From Methylobacterium sp. Leaf91 (lineage in GTDB: Bacteria; Pseudomonadota; Alphaproteobacteria; Rhizobiales; Beijerinckiaceae): a DNA stretch of 64,000 nucleotides. This document shows, piece after piece, positions 52,623 to 62,209 of the stretch. The stretch's first letter is position 1, and the number at the start of each line of letters is the position of its first letter. Location: the NCBI RefSeq assembly GCF_001422815.1, contig NZ_LMMP01000012.1, positions 194,719 through 258,718 of the forward strand, read 5' to 3'. A program made the translations under genes and the position numbers. The notes under the pieces are model-generated. The model was given only the letters and a program-made list of their open reading frames with translations. It was not told where the DNA came from and did not search any database.

Positions 52623-55600
52623 TTATGCGGCCTCTGTGATCCGCTCCTGATGAACAACCGGGGCGCTGCCGCCATGCTGCTTGAGCGGCCGGTTGCCACT
52701 GAGGCGACGCAGGAGGACGTAGAAGACCGGCGTCAGGAAGAGGCCGAAGGCGGTGACGCCAATCATACCGGAGAACACCGCAACGCCCATGGCGCTGCGC
52801 ATTTCCGAGCCGGCACCAGTGGCCGTCACCAGGGGCAGCACGCCCATGATGAAGGCCATCGAGGTCATCAGGATCGGGCGCAGACGCAGGCGGCTCGCCT
52901 CGATGGCGGCTTGAAGCGGCGTGCGGCCGGCGAATTCAAGTTCGCGGGCAAATTCCACGATCAGGATCGCGTTCTTGGCCGAGAGGCCGACGAGGACGAT
53001 GAGGCCGATCTGGGTGAAGACGTTGTTGTCGCCCGCTGAAAGCCAGACCCCAAACATCGCCGCGAGCAGGCCCATCGGCACGATCAGCAGAATGGCGAGC
53101 GGCAGGGCCAGGCTCTCGTACTGGGCGGCAAGCACGAGGAAGACGAGGAGCAGCGCCAGCGGGAATACCCACATCCCGGAATTGCCGGCGATGAACTCCT
53201 GGTAGGTCAGGTCCGTCCACTCGAAGGCGAAGCCGCGCGGCAGGGTCTCGGCCGCGATGCGGGCGGCGGCGGCCTGGGCCTGGCCCGAGGAGTAGCCCGG
53301 TGCCGCACCGGCGTTGATGTCGGCCGAGAGGAAGCCGTTGTAGCGCATCGCGCGTTCCGGCCCGGCCGTCTGCCGGACGCGAAGCAGTGCGGCGAGCGGC
53401 ACCATCTCGCCGGAGCCCGCCCGCACCTTCAGCGCCCCGATGTCGTCCGAGCGGGCGCGGAAGGGCGCGTCGGCCTGAACCCGGACCGAGTAGGTGCGGC
53501 CGAACCGGTTGAAGTCGTTGACGTAGAGCGAGCCAAGATAGATCTGCAGCGTGTCGAACACGTCCGTTACAGGGATGCGCAGCTGTCGAGCCTTCGTCCG
53601 GTCGATGTCGGCGAAGAGCTGCGGCACATTCATCTGGAAGCTCGAGAAGAGGCCCGCGAGCTCCGGGGCCTGGGCGGCCTTGGCCAGGAAGGCCTTGGTC
53701 GCGTCGTTGAGCGCCTCGTAGCCGAGGCCGGCCCGGTCCTCGATCTGCATCTTGAACCCGCCGATGGTGCCGAGGCCGTTCACAGGCGGCGGCGGAAACA
53801 TCGCGATGAAGGCCTCGGGGATTGCCGCGAACTTCTTGTTGAGCGACTGGGCGATGGCACCGCCGTTCAGGGCCGGCGAGCGGCGCTCCTCGAATGGCTT
53901 CAGGGTGGAGAACACAATCCCTGAGTTCGAACTGTTGGTGAAGCCGTTGATGGAGAGGCCTGGGAAGGCGACAGCGCTTTCGACGCCGGGCTCCTTCAGG
54001 GCAATCTCGCTCATACGGCGGATCACGTCCTCGGTCCGGTCGAGGGTCGCGCCGTCCGGCAGCTGCGCGAAGCCGACGAGGTACTGCTTGTCCTGGCCCG
54101 GCACGAAGCCGCCGGGGATCTGGCGGAACAGCACCACGGTCAGACCGACGAGGACGAGGTAGAGCACCATCATTGTCGCCTTGCGGGAGACGACGAAACC
54201 GACGCCTCGCCCGTACCCGTCCGAGGCTCGGCCGAAGACGCGGTTGAAGCGCCGGAAAAACCAGCCGAGCATCCCGTCGAGGATGCGGGTCAGGCGGTCC
54301 TTGGGGGCGTGGTGGTCTTTCAGCAGCAGCGCCGAGAGTGCCGGCGACAGGGTCAGCGAATTGACGGCCGAGATGACGGTCGAGATAGCGATGGTGAGGG
54401 CGAACTGCTTGTAGAACTGGCCCGTCAGGCCGCTGATGAAGGCGAGCGGCACGAATACCGCCACGAGCACGAGGGCGATGGCGATGATGGGTCCGGAGAC
54501 CTCGCGCATGGCCTGGTAGCTGGCGTCTCGCGGCGACAGGCCGCTCTCGATGTTCCGCTCGACGTTCTCGACGACCACGATGGCGTCGTCGACCACGATG
54601 CCGATGGCGAGCACGAGGCCGAACAGGCTGAGCGCATTGATGGAGAAGCCGAAGACGTGCATGACCGCGAAGGTGCCGACGATGGAGACCGGCACGGCGA
54701 GAAGCGGGATGATCGAAGCGCGCCAGGTCTGCAGGAACAGGATCACCACGAGGACGACGAGGGCGATGGCCTCCAGCAGAGTGTGGATCACGGCCTCGAT
54801 GGAGGCGCGCACGAACTGCGTCGGATCATAGACGATCTCGTAGTCGACGCCCTCGGGCATGTTCTGCTTGATCTCCGCCATGGTCCGGCGGACCTCGTCG
54901 GAGATCTGAATCGCGTTCGAGCCGGGCGACTGGGAGATCGGCAGGGCGACGGCGGACTTGTTGTCGAGAAGGGAGCGCAGGGCGTAGTCGGAAGCTCCGA
55001 GCTCGATCCGGGCGACGTCGCGCAGGCGGGTGATCTCACCGCTCTCCCCGGTCTTTACGACGATGTCGCCGAACTGCTCCTCAGTGGTAAGCCGCCCGTC
55101 GGCGTTGAGGGAAAGCTGGAGGTCGAGTCCCGGGATTGCCGGCGAGGCGCCAATGACACCGGCCGCCGCCTCCACGTTCTGCGCCTGGATCTCGCGCACG
55201 ACGTCGCCGGCCGACAGCCCGTGCTCGGCAACCTTCTGCGGGTCGAGCCAGATGCGCATCGAATAGTCGCCAGAGCCGAAAAGCTGCACCTGCCCGACGC
55301 CGTCGAGGCGGGCGAGCCGGTCCTTGATGTTCAGCACCGCGTAGTTGCGCAGGTAGGTCATGTCGTAGCGCCCGTTGGGCGAGACGAGGTGCACCACCAT
55401 GGTCAGGTCCGGCGAGGACTTCACCGTGACGATGCCGAGCTGGCGCACGATGGCCGGCAGGCGCGGCTCTGCCTGCGAGACGCGGTTCTGTACGAGCTGC
55501 TGGGCCTTGTCGGGGTCAGTGCCGAGACGGAACGTGACGGTGAGCGTCATGATGCCGTCGGTCGTGGCCTGGCTCGACATGTAAAGCATGCCCTCGACGC

Positions 55601-55817
55601 CGTTGATCTGCTCCTCGATCGGCGTCGCCACCGTCTCGACGATGACCTTGGGGTTAGCGCCTGGGAAGGTCGCGCGCACGACGACCGAGGGTGGCACCAC
55701 GTCCGGATACTCGGAGATCGGCATCGCGAAGAGCGAGATCAGGCCCATGATGAACATGAGCACCGAGAGCACGCCTGCGAAGATCGGCCGGTCGATGAAG
55801 AATTTCGAGAGGTTCAT
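52623..55817 (-). CDS. RND multidrug efflux transporter (HAE1, MexF/AcrB-like)
   Basis: This 1064-residue inner-membrane pump of the hydrophobic/amphiphilic efflux group has an N-terminus MNLSKFFIDRPIFAGVLSVL, a first porter domain and then TM helices with the proton-relay motif GLVLAIGIVVDDAIVVVEN, whose paired Asp drive transport. The repeat in the second half is intact (FLVLAAQYESLALPLAILLI, then GLIVLVGLSAKNAILIVEFA). Length is normal for the family and no frameshift is seen. It is the second gene after the adaptor and probably works with an outer-membrane channel encoded elsewhere. Confidence 0.95.
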   Translation of the reverse strand: MNLSKFFIDRPIFAGVLSVLMFIMGLISLFAMPISEYPDVVPPSVVVRATFPGANPKVIVETVATPIEEQINGVEGMLYMSSQATTDGIMTLTVTFRLGTDPDKAQQLVQNRVSQAEPRLPAIVRQLGIVTVKSSPDLTMVVHLVSPNGRYDMTYLRNYAVLNIKDRLARLDGVGQVQLFGSGDYSMRIWLDPQKVAEHGLSAGDVVREIQAQNVEAAAGVIGASPAIPGLDLQLSLNADGRLTTEEQFGDIVVKTGESGEITRLRDVARIELGASDYALRSLLDNKSAVALPISQSPGSNAIQISDEVRRTMAEIKQNMPEGVDYEIVYDPTQFVRASIEAVIHTLLEAIALVVLVVILFLQTWRASIIPLLAVPVSIVGTFAVMHVFGFSINALSLFGLVLAIGIVVDDAIVVVENVERNIESGLSPRDASYQAMREVSGPIIAIALVLVAVFVPLAFISGLTGQFYKQFALTIAISTVISAVNSLTLSPALSALLLKDHHAPKDRLTRILDGMLGWFFRRFNRVFGRASDGYGRGVGFVVSRKATMMVLYLVLVGLTVVLFRQIPGGFVPGQDKQYLVGFAQLPDGATLDRTEDVIRRMSEIALKEPGVESAVAFPGLSINGFTNSSNSGIVFSTLKPFEERRSPALNGGAIAQSLNKKFAAIPEAFIAMFPPPPVNGLGTIGGFKMQIEDRAGLGYEALNDATKAFLAKAAQAPELAGLFSSFQMNVPQLFADIDRTKARQLRIPVTDVFDTLQIYLGSLYVNDFNRFGRTYSVRVQADAPFRARSDDIGALKVRAGSGEMVPLAALLRVRQTAGPERAMRYNGFLSADINAGAAPGYSSGQAQAAAARIAAETLPRGFAFEWTDLTYQEFIAGNSGMWVFPLALLLVFLVLAAQYESLALPLAILLIVPMGLLAAMFGVWLSAGDNNVFTQIGLIVLVGLSAKNAILIVEFARELEFAGRTPLQAAIEASRLRLRPILMTSMAFIMGVLPLVTATGAGSEMRSAMGVAVFSGMIGVTAFGLFLTPVFYVLLRRLSGNRPLKQHGGSAPVVHQERITEAA

Positions 55818-55907
55818 GCCGCCCTCCTGGGCGCACGGGGAGAGAGAGCGGTCGCATGGCGGCCGCTGGGTAGAAGTCCGATCGGGAAGAGCGGCCTGCG
55901 CCGCCCG

Positions 55908-57167
55908 TCAGTTCTGCGCGACTCGGCGCGGAGCCGTTGCGGAGTCCTGCGGCCGCGCGCCCATGGCGACCGGCTCGGGCCGGAGGAGCATGCCGGGCCG
56001 GAGCCGCTGAAGGCCGTTGACGACGATGCGCTCGCCGCCTGACAGGCCGGAGTTCACGACGCGCAGTCCGTCAACGGACCGGCCGAGGGTGACGGCACGG
56101 AACTCTGCGCGGTCGTCGGCCCCCACAACGAGCACGAACTTCTTGTCCTGATCCGTGCCGACCGCCCGCTCGTCCACGAGCAGCAGCGATTCGGGTGCGG
56201 CCTGGCCGAGGCGCATGCGAGCGAACTGACCCGGGATGAGATGTCCGTCGCTGTTGCCGAAGCTTGCGCGGACCCGGATGGTGCCGCTTCGCGCATCGAC
56301 CTTGTTGTCGATGAACTGGAGGTGCCCACGCGCCCGCGCCCCGTCGGCGGTGAGCATCTCGACCGGGATGCGGTCGAGGCTGCCGCGCTTGCCCGAGGGG
56401 TCAGCCAGTGAGGCCAGGGCCTTGAGGACGACGGTCTCGTCCGCGTCGAAGCTGGCATAGACGGGATCGACGGAGACGAGGGTGGTCAGCACAGCAGCGC
56501 CCGCGCCAGTGGCGACGAGGTTCCCCGGCGTGATCTCACGGCGTCCAACGCGTCCGCCGACTGCGGCCCTCACCTCCGTGTAGCTGAGGTTGAGTCGGGC
56601 GGCCTCCAGCGTCGCCTTGGCAGCGTCGAGGCTCGCCTTGGCTTCCTTGAACGCGTTGGCGCGGACATCGAGATCGCGGGCCGTGACGATGCGCTGGTCG
56701 GAAAGCCGCTGTCCACGCTCGAAGTCGCTTGCGGTCAGGGCGAGACGCGCCTCGGCGCCGGCGGCCTGTGCCTCCAGGCGATGGACTTCGGTGGCGTAGG
56801 GTGCGGGGTCGATGGTCACCAGCAGGTCGCCGGGCCTGACGAGTTCGCCCTCGGTGAAGTGCGTCGCCTGGATCGCTCCGCCAACACGTGCCCGGACGTC
56901 GACCCGGTCAACCGCTTCGAGTCGGCCGGAGAACTCGTCCCACAGCACGACCGGGCGAGGCGCGACGGTGGCGACGGGCACCGGCGTCGCGGGCTCGGAC
57001 GGCGCCGGTGCGGCGACCGCCTCCGTTCCGTGCGCCGTCAGGCTGGGGAGGGTTTGAACGAAGGCGCCCGCCAGAAGAGCGAAGGCAACGCCGGCCGCGA
57101 GGCTGCGGCGAAAACCGGAACGGGTAGGGGAAGCGTGAGGCGAAGGGTTCACGGCCGACTCCGACAT
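55908..57167 (-). CDS. RND efflux periplasmic adaptor protein (MexE/AcrA-like)
   Basis: This 419-residue membrane-fusion protein has a signal-anchor (FRRSLAAGVAFALLAGAFVQ), a lipoyl-like domain (LWDEFSGRLEAVDRVDVRAR, then GGAIQATHFTEGELVRPGDL), a coiled-coil hairpin at about 145-215, a beta-barrel and an MP domain (ERAVGTDQDKKFVLVVGADD). It links the RND pump to the outer-membrane channel. The RND gene starts 90 bases after its stop. Its start codon lies inside a 32-bp palindrome, the likely operator of the divergent TetR gene. Confidence 0.94.
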   Translation of the reverse strand: MSESAVNPSPHASPTRSGFRRSLAAGVAFALLAGAFVQTLPSLTAHGTEAVAAPAPSEPATPVPVATVAPRPVVLWDEFSGRLEAVDRVDVRARVGGAIQATHFTEGELVRPGDLLVTIDPAPYATEVHRLEAQAAGAEARLALTASDFERGQRLSDQRIVTARDLDVRANAFKEAKASLDAAKATLEAARLNLSYTEVRAAVGGRVGRREITPGNLVATGAGAAVLTTLVSVDPVYASFDADETVVLKALASLADPSGKRGSLDRIPVEMLTADGARARGHLQFIDNKVDARSGTIRVRASFGNSDGHLIPGQFARMRLGQAAPESLLLVDERAVGTDQDKKFVLVVGADDRAEFRAVTLGRSVDGLRVVNSGLSGGERIVVNGLQRLRPGMLLRPEPVAMGARPQDSATAPRRVAQN

Positions 57168-57192
57168 CTGTAGAGTTCGCTACACATGTCGG
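57161..57192. promoter_or_regulatory. 32-bp near-perfect palindrome over the efflux adaptor start (probable TetR operator)
   Basis: CCGACATCTGTAG (57161-57173) mirrors CTACACATGTCGG (57180-57192) with one mismatch in 13 and a 6-base centre. The adaptor ATG (57165-57167, minus strand) falls inside the left arm. A TetR gene starts 64 bases away on the other strand. A binding site here would repress translation or transcription of the pump operon; the link to this TetR is inferred. Confidence 0.75.
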
Positions 57193-57255
57193 CATGGACG
57201 GCGGGCGTCAAGAGACTTATCTACCACTCGTTATAAAAGTTGGAGTCAGCTGACA

Positions 57256-57855
57256 ATGGTGATGGGGCGACCCAGGTCCTTCGATAGGGACAAAGCCCTC
57301 GACGAGGCGATGGAGGTGTTCTGGCGTCACGGCTACGACGGCGCCAGTCTCGCCATGCTGACGAAGGCGATGGGCATCAAGGCGCCGAGCCTCTACGCAG
57401 CCTTCGGCAGCAAAGAGGGCCTCCTCATGGCCGCCCTCGATCGCTACGCGCTGCGGCGGTCGGAGCACATGCGCTACGTGCTCGCCGGCGCCACGGCGCG
57501 CGACGTGGCCGAGCGCTTCCTGAGCAGCATCGCCGAGAGCCATACCGACCCGGCCAATCCGCCCGGCTGCCTTCTCGTCCAGGGCGGACTCGCCTGCGGC
57601 GCCGGCTCGGAGAACATCCCGTTCGAGCTGGCCTCGCGCCGGGCCGAGTCGGAGACGGAACTCCTCGGGCGTTTCATTCAGGCAAAGGCCGACGGCGATC
57701 TGCCGGAGGACGCGGATCCTGCGGCACTGGCGCGATTCCTGTCGACGGTGGCCTCTGGCATGGGCGTCATCGCGTCGTCGGGGGCCAATCGCGAGGCTCT
57801 GCGAGAGGTGGCGCGCGTCTCGCTCGGGGCCTTCGCCAGGAGCGGTAGGGACTGA
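57256..57855 (+). CDS. TetR/AcrR-family repressor
   Basis: This 199-residue regulator has an N-terminal HTH at about residues 8-55 (FDRDKALDEAMEVFWRHGYD, then MLTKAMGIKAPSLYAAFGSK) with the Y-A-A-F-G-S-K signature of the family, and a helical ligand-binding domain. It is closest in look to the C-terminal type with GCLLVQGGLACG and PDP-like loops. It is divergent from the efflux adaptor gene and presumably represses it. An alternative start is the second ATG (57262). Confidence 0.92.
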   Translation: MVMGRPRSFDRDKALDEAMEVFWRHGYDGASLAMLTKAMGIKAPSLYAAFGSKEGLLMAALDRYALRRSEHMRYVLAGATARDVAERFLSSIAESHTDPANPPGCLLVQGGLACGAGSENIPFELASRRAESETELLGRFIQAKADGDLPEDADPAALARFLSTVASGMGVIASSGANREALREVARVSLGAFARSGRD

Positions 57856-58081
57856 ACGCTCGGTCGAACAGGGCTGCAGGCCGCAGATTCCGGCACTTTC
57901 CTTTCTGAAAGCTGCATGCCCGCAAACTACCCGCTCCGGCGGTAGAGAAGACCAGCAAGGCCCGACCCTACTCAGACCGACCTTGCAATACAGAGCATTG
58001 GCCGGAAGTGATTCGACGGGGTCGCACTGGCGGCCGCAAGCGTAGCCCTAAAGCGGACCGAAGCGTGGGCTCTTGTCGACA

Positions 58082-58327
58082 ATGGATACTGACCCGATTT
58101 CAGCCTTCAAGGCCGCATACTGCAACGCCTGGATTCGAGGAAAGGCGGAACTTCAATCATGCATCTCGAGTGCATCGCCAGTTTCAATATCAAAGGAGGC
58201 GAATTCACTTGAGCCGCCTAAGGAAATGCCTGCCCGCATAAAGATGTTGATCCGCTGGGAGCCATATTTGGCATCGTGCGATTACCTGGGAAGAAGCCTG
58301 TCATGGCGCGGAGGTAGAGCATCGTGA
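58082..58327 (+). CDS. Small hypothetical protein
   Basis: This 81-residue protein begins MDTDPISAFKAAYCNAWIRG and has three Cys and several Trp. No family is recognised. Its stop overlaps the GTG of the next small gene (GTGA), which is the best sign that both are translated. The ribosome site is weak. Confidence 0.4.
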   Translation: MDTDPISAFKAAYCNAWIRGKAELQSCISSASPVSISKEANSLEPPKEMPARIKMLIRWEPYLASCDYLGRSLSWRGGRAS

Positions 58328-58611
58328 ACAAGCTGGTGGCCAAGCGTGACGAGATCCGCGTAGCAATTGCTGATCGAATGGGATTGGGATCGCTACAGAC
58401 ATTGAGCTCTGCGCAGACGGCGGATGTCGACCGGGAGGCGGACCAGGAGATCGCCAAATGTCGTGCGGCCATCAAACGTGAGAACACTTACCCTGAGGCG
58501 ACCGACCTCGCTCCCTTTCAGCGTTTACTGGTCGATTACTGCAGGTTGGAGCGGGAGGAAAACGGTCCGGAGGATGGCGATGCTACGGAAGGATTTGGCG
58601 CTCGCCATTGA
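58324..58611 (+). CDS. Small hypothetical protein, coupled to the preceding one
   Basis: This 95-residue, charged, helical protein (NKLVAKRDEIRVAIADRMGL, then RLLVDYCRLEREENGPEDGD) starts with GTG overlapping the previous stop. Unknown family. The acidic tail suggests a soluble protein. Confidence 0.5.
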   Translation: MNKLVAKRDEIRVAIADRMGLGSLQTLSSAQTADVDREADQEIAKCRAAIKRENTYPEATDLAPFQRLLVDYCRLEREENGPEDGDATEGFGARH

Positions 58612-58894
58612 GGTGATCCGCTGACGCGTTCCTGGCCGTGCTGCAGTATTCGAGCATGCCACCACCCCATATATTCGCCTGAGGCGCTCATTATAATGAT
58701 GATATTCTGGAAATAAGCGTCTCATTCAAACGCGCTCGCTAGCTGTTCTTTCTTCACAGGGTGCTTCGCGTCCGCTACGCTTCGCGCGCCCAGGCCGGTG
58801 ATCGCCATAATGCGCCATAGGCGGTCGATCGGCCTGAGGAAAACGCCGTTCTCAGTGCTCGGAAGGCTGCAGAGTGTATGTTGGGGGTCGAACC

Positions 58895-59299
58895 CTACTC
58901 GTCTTGAGCCCAGGTGAAGCGGGCGTTGCCCAGACCTGTGCCGATGGTCAGGATGCCCCGGCGCTGAACATCACGCATGTAAGGCAATTCGCTCAGGCCC
59001 TGGACCACCGCATCGTTGTGCAAAACGATGACGGTTTCGGCGCCAGCAATGACCGGCAGGGCAGAGCAAACGCGTTCCGGGTGATGGAAGCCGTCCGAGC
59101 GGATCTCTCCGGGGCAACCGATCCCAATGAAAGGAGCGAACCGAACATCCGCCGCCATTGCTTTCTCGACCAACCGCCGGAGCATGTCGGTCAGGCGCTG
59201 CACGGTCCGGCCTCCTGGAATGCCTTGCTGCGCATTCTCACTCAAGGAGCGTGGCGAGGACGAGCGGCCGGTTGCAACCTTCCCTAAAAGGAAAGGCAA
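58895..59299 (-). pseudogene. ROK-family sugar kinase remnant
   Basis: The frame has segments of a ROK protein: RFAPFIGIGCPGEIRSDG, then VIVLHNDAVVQGLSELPYMR and GILTIGTGLGNARFT, matching the ATP- and sugar-binding part of the family. The remainder is missing: there is no N-terminal DxGGT motif and no Cys-rich zinc site, and about 40 residues between the two blocks are absent. At 134 residues against about 300 for ROK proteins it cannot be active. The upstream part (MPFLLGKVATGRSSSPRSLS) is unrelated. Confidence 0.6.
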
Positions 59300-59670
59300 G
59301 AGAGACCGGAAGGCGCGAAGGCCGAGAAGGCATCCGTCTAACCGTTGCCTTCAGCGCATTTAGGCGAGTTTGCTGCGTAAGGCCGAGGCATACTTTTGCC
59401 GCCAGCGTTCGCGAATTCTCCCAGGGACTTTGGCCCAAATTGGCGGAAGCAAGACGAAGATCTCGTGAGCCAAAGGGCGCCACTCCAGCAGCATGGTGCA
59501 GCTCATTAAACGGGTCGTACGGCCTTGCGGAGATAGCAGGCCATCGGTCTAACCGGTGGGAAGGATTCGACTGCGTCTTCACAATCTTAACCTACCAAGT
59601 CGACTCCATTGGAATACCGCCCCGGCATCGATAGCCACCGCCTATTCCCTGCTGGAACGCGCTCTAACCG
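59300..59670. other. Gap between the ROK remnant and hydrolase gene
   Basis: This 371-base stretch has no supportable gene, repeat or hairpin with a T-tract. Parts may be decayed flanks of the ROK remnant. Confidence 0.35.
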
Positions 59671-60657
59671 CTACCCATCGGTTTTGAGGCGCGGCGCCGC
59701 TTCGACCGCCTCGGCAACTGTCTCCACAGCTGACATCACTTCACTGGGAGCGGTATGATGCACCATATGACCGCAATCCTGCACGACATGCAGGCTGCTA
59801 TTTTGTAGCACGCGATGCAGGCGCACGGCTTGAGTGGCAAGATCCACCATCTTGTCCCCAGCTCCGGCGACAATGGCCACCGGCATTGAGAGTTCGGCGT
59901 AGCGGTTTTGGACCGCCAGCGCATCTGGGATCATCAATGCAGACTCGGCCGCGCTGGCCCGCAACTGTGAGGGACGGATTGCCATCTCGGAGGGGACGCC
60001 TTCGAACGTGGCGGCCACCGGTGCAGGGCTGAACAGCTTCCGGATCATTGACGGCCAGAGAAGACGAGCGACGGGAGGCGAAACGGTGTAGCGCAGGATG
60101 TCGCCGATGAGCGGCAAGGCGGGACCGGACATCAGTACGACGTCCGCACGGACTGAACCGTAGTAGTACCCGCTCTCTAAGATAAGGCCCCGGACCATGT
60201 CCGGGTGGTCGAGCGCGAGGGCGATGGCGACAGAGGCACCCCAGGAGTGGCCCAGCACGAGGGAGTGCGAGACCCCAATTTGCTGCAGCGCCGTGCGAAG
60301 TAGATCTGCCTGGGCGGAGGGTGTCCAGATGGTGCTGCGGGGTCGCTCGGTATAACCATAGCCCGGTCGATCAAAGGCGATGACGCGATAGCGCTTGGCT
60401 GCTGCCTGGACGAAGCCGCTCGACATAAAATCTTGGAGCATGCTGCCGTTGCCGTGCAGGAGCACCAGAGGTTCGCCGTCGCCCACCTCGGCATAGTGAA
60501 CTTGAAGGCCATCAACGTCGATGATCCGGCCGGTCGGCGGGTTGTCCCGCTCCGCCTGTCGTGCTCTCGCACTCACCACAACGGCGGTAAGACCGAGAGC
60601 CGCGGCTCCCAACGCCATGAGAGCAGCGGGACGTGCGAAGTCGCGGCTCTGAGCCAT
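59671..60657 (-). CDS. Alpha/beta hydrolase with N-terminal membrane anchor
   Basis: This 328-residue protein has an anchor helix (ALMALGAAALGLTAVVVSAR), the oxyanion motif VLLHGNGSM, nucleophile LGHSWGAS (Ser) and DRPGYGYTERP. An acid in VAGAGDKMVD and a His in DCGHMVHHT complete the triad. It resembles epoxide-hydrolase/haloperoxidase-type hydrolases facing the periplasm or membrane. The start MAQSRDFARPA was chosen, since the upstream GTG has no ribosome site. Substrate unknown. Confidence 0.85.
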   Translation of the reverse strand: MAQSRDFARPAALMALGAAALGLTAVVVSARARQAERDNPPTGRIIDVDGLQVHYAEVGDGEPLVLLHGNGSMLQDFMSSGFVQAAAKRYRVIAFDRPGYGYTERPRSTIWTPSAQADLLRTALQQIGVSHSLVLGHSWGASVAIALALDHPDMVRGLILESGYYYGSVRADVVLMSGPALPLIGDILRYTVSPPVARLLWPSMIRKLFSPAPVAATFEGVPSEMAIRPSQLRASAAESALMIPDALAVQNRYAELSMPVAIVAGAGDKMVDLATQAVRLHRVLQNSSLHVVQDCGHMVHHTAPSEVMSAVETVAEAVEAAPRLKTDG

Positions 60658-61050
60658 GGCAGGTGTCCGATCAAAGTGGCCAGCAGCATCAGCAGGCGGG
60701 TTCGCCCATAGCACGCTGCAATGGAACGAACGGTCCTGGTATGCCGTCGTTCCGCGCGACGTAGGCGGATCGCCAGATCAGCTGTATTGCCTTTTTCCAC
60801 AACGGATCATTCGGGCTATTAAGCCGGGGCAGTAGTGGCGAGAGCAGGACGGGATAGCGGCCTCGCCGCGTCCCGGCATGGCGGCAGATCATCACGGTCG
60901 CGAGGGGCTGAGCGGACGTCTCGAAGTGGGTGCATGCAAGTACGTAGACGGCAACGCATATGAGTTCGAACCCATCAACGCCGTAACGTCCGCCAGCCGT
61001 GGGATTAGGTCGCGCCGGCCGCTTAATTGAGCAATAATGTGGTCCGAACC
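60658..61050. other. Gap between two hydrolase genes
   Basis: A 68-codon minus-strand frame at 60689-60895 (ending MGEPAC) has a plausible segment (DPLWKKAIQLIWRSAYVARN) but overlaps the longer hydrolase frame and has no ribosome site. I do not call it a gene. No repeat or regulatory site is evident in the rest. Confidence 0.4.
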
Positions 61051-62124
61051 TCAGGCGCGACGTCTACGGTCCGCTTGTCTCGTCGGGACCGGAAAAGGCA
61101 CCGGTGCAGCGGCCAGGATCGGCTTCCAGGTCACGTTCCATTCCTCCATTGGAGCGCGATCGGAGCGATGAACGAGGTCGAGGAAGGCTATGCCGGCTTC
61201 CATCGTCGCACGCTTCACCAGAGGGTTCAGCGGCCCGCCGTTCCTAAGGGATCGATCGGTGAAGACGCTATGCGAACCGCCCTGGAACACGACGAGGGCC
61301 TTTCGTGCCGTAGGGATGGCGTTGAAGACGTCGATGCGGTCCTGCACCGGCGAGAAACGGCCGGGGATGCGGATCGTGTCCTCGGTCGTGGTCACATGGA
61401 GGGAGGGGACATCCGCGGAAGCGAGAACTGCCGCGAGGTCGGCCTCGCCGTAGAAGGGCGGGGCTGAGATCACGATACTCGCCGTGAAGCGTGGGTCCCG
61501 GCCCCCGATGGGCTTCCCGTTGCGGATCACCTGAGCGCCGGTCAGGATCAGGGTCGTGTTCGCCCCGTATGAGTGACCGGCCGCGACAACGCGTTTCCTG
61601 TCGATGGCGGCTTGGAAGGGATTGTCACGATGGAGCAGGCGGTCGAGGCCGAAGCTCACGTCCCGCGTCCGCTCTATGGCTTCCTGCTCGTCCGCTGCCC
61701 CATCGAGACGGTCGAGGAGCAGTATCGGGTTGCCCTCCCAAAGCGTCTGGTCGCTGCCGACGTGCTGGATGTGCAGGCTCGCGATCCCGCGCGCCGACCA
61801 CCCCTCGCCGAGGTAGCTGTAGCCTTTTCGCGAACCGCCGAGCCCATGGGAGAAGACGATGAGCGGGACCGGTCCCTTCCGGGTCGCGGAGGCTGGCCAG
61901 TAGAGCCGCGCCGGCACCGCGCGGTCGCGTGTCGGATCGACCCATTCGAAGTCGATGACCCGGGCTTCCTCGGATGCCGGCAGCGCCTGGGCCGACAGGG
62001 ACGAGAGCCAGGCTGCGGCACCCGACGCCAGGGCCATCGTGCCGAAGCGGCGGCGGCTGAGGCTACGATTGGTCGGTGCCGGGAAGGCGTCCGTGCGTTG
62101 CGGGACATCGGCGGTGATGGGCAT
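61051..62124 (-). CDS. Tat-exported alpha/beta hydrolase (PAF-acetylhydrolase/lipase-like)
   Basis: This 357-residue protein has a twin-arginine signal (SLSRRRFGTMALASGAAAWL). The hydrolase motifs are VFSHGLGGSRKGYSYLGE (oxyanion), AAGHSYGANTTLILTG (nucleophile Ser) and a C-terminal FQGGSHSVF (His). It resembles PAF-acetylhydrolase isoform II-like and dienelactone-hydrolase-type enzymes. The start MPITADVPQ was chosen at the signal peptide; the frame runs on upstream through repeat copy 3, which adds 63 artefactual codons. Confidence 0.87.
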   Translation of the reverse strand: MPITADVPQRTDAFPAPTNRSLSRRRFGTMALASGAAAWLSSLSAQALPASEEARVIDFEWVDPTRDRAVPARLYWPASATRKGPVPLIVFSHGLGGSRKGYSYLGEGWSARGIASLHIQHVGSDQTLWEGNPILLLDRLDGAADEQEAIERTRDVSFGLDRLLHRDNPFQAAIDRKRVVAAGHSYGANTTLILTGAQVIRNGKPIGGRDPRFTASIVISAPPFYGEADLAAVLASADVPSLHVTTTEDTIRIPGRFSPVQDRIDVFNAIPTARKALVVFQGGSHSVFTDRSLRNGGPLNPLVKRATMEAGIAFLDLVHRSDRAPMEEWNVTWKPILAAAPVPFPVPTRQADRRRRA

Positions 62125-62209
62125 GAACGTCTCACGGTGTTTGACGGCAGGTTGATCGGGCGGGAGCCTGGTGGCCTTCGTCGGAAGCATTCGGGGTCGG
62201 GATGGACAT

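Noticed and set aside
54309..56042. A 577-codon plus-strand frame opposite the RND pump
   Set aside because: An antisense shadow with His/Asp/Glu-rich composition; the minus strand encodes a complete RND transporter.
60689..60895. Small minus-strand gene of 68 codons
   Set aside because: It overlaps the upstream part of the hydrolase frame, lacks a ribosome site and matches no family.
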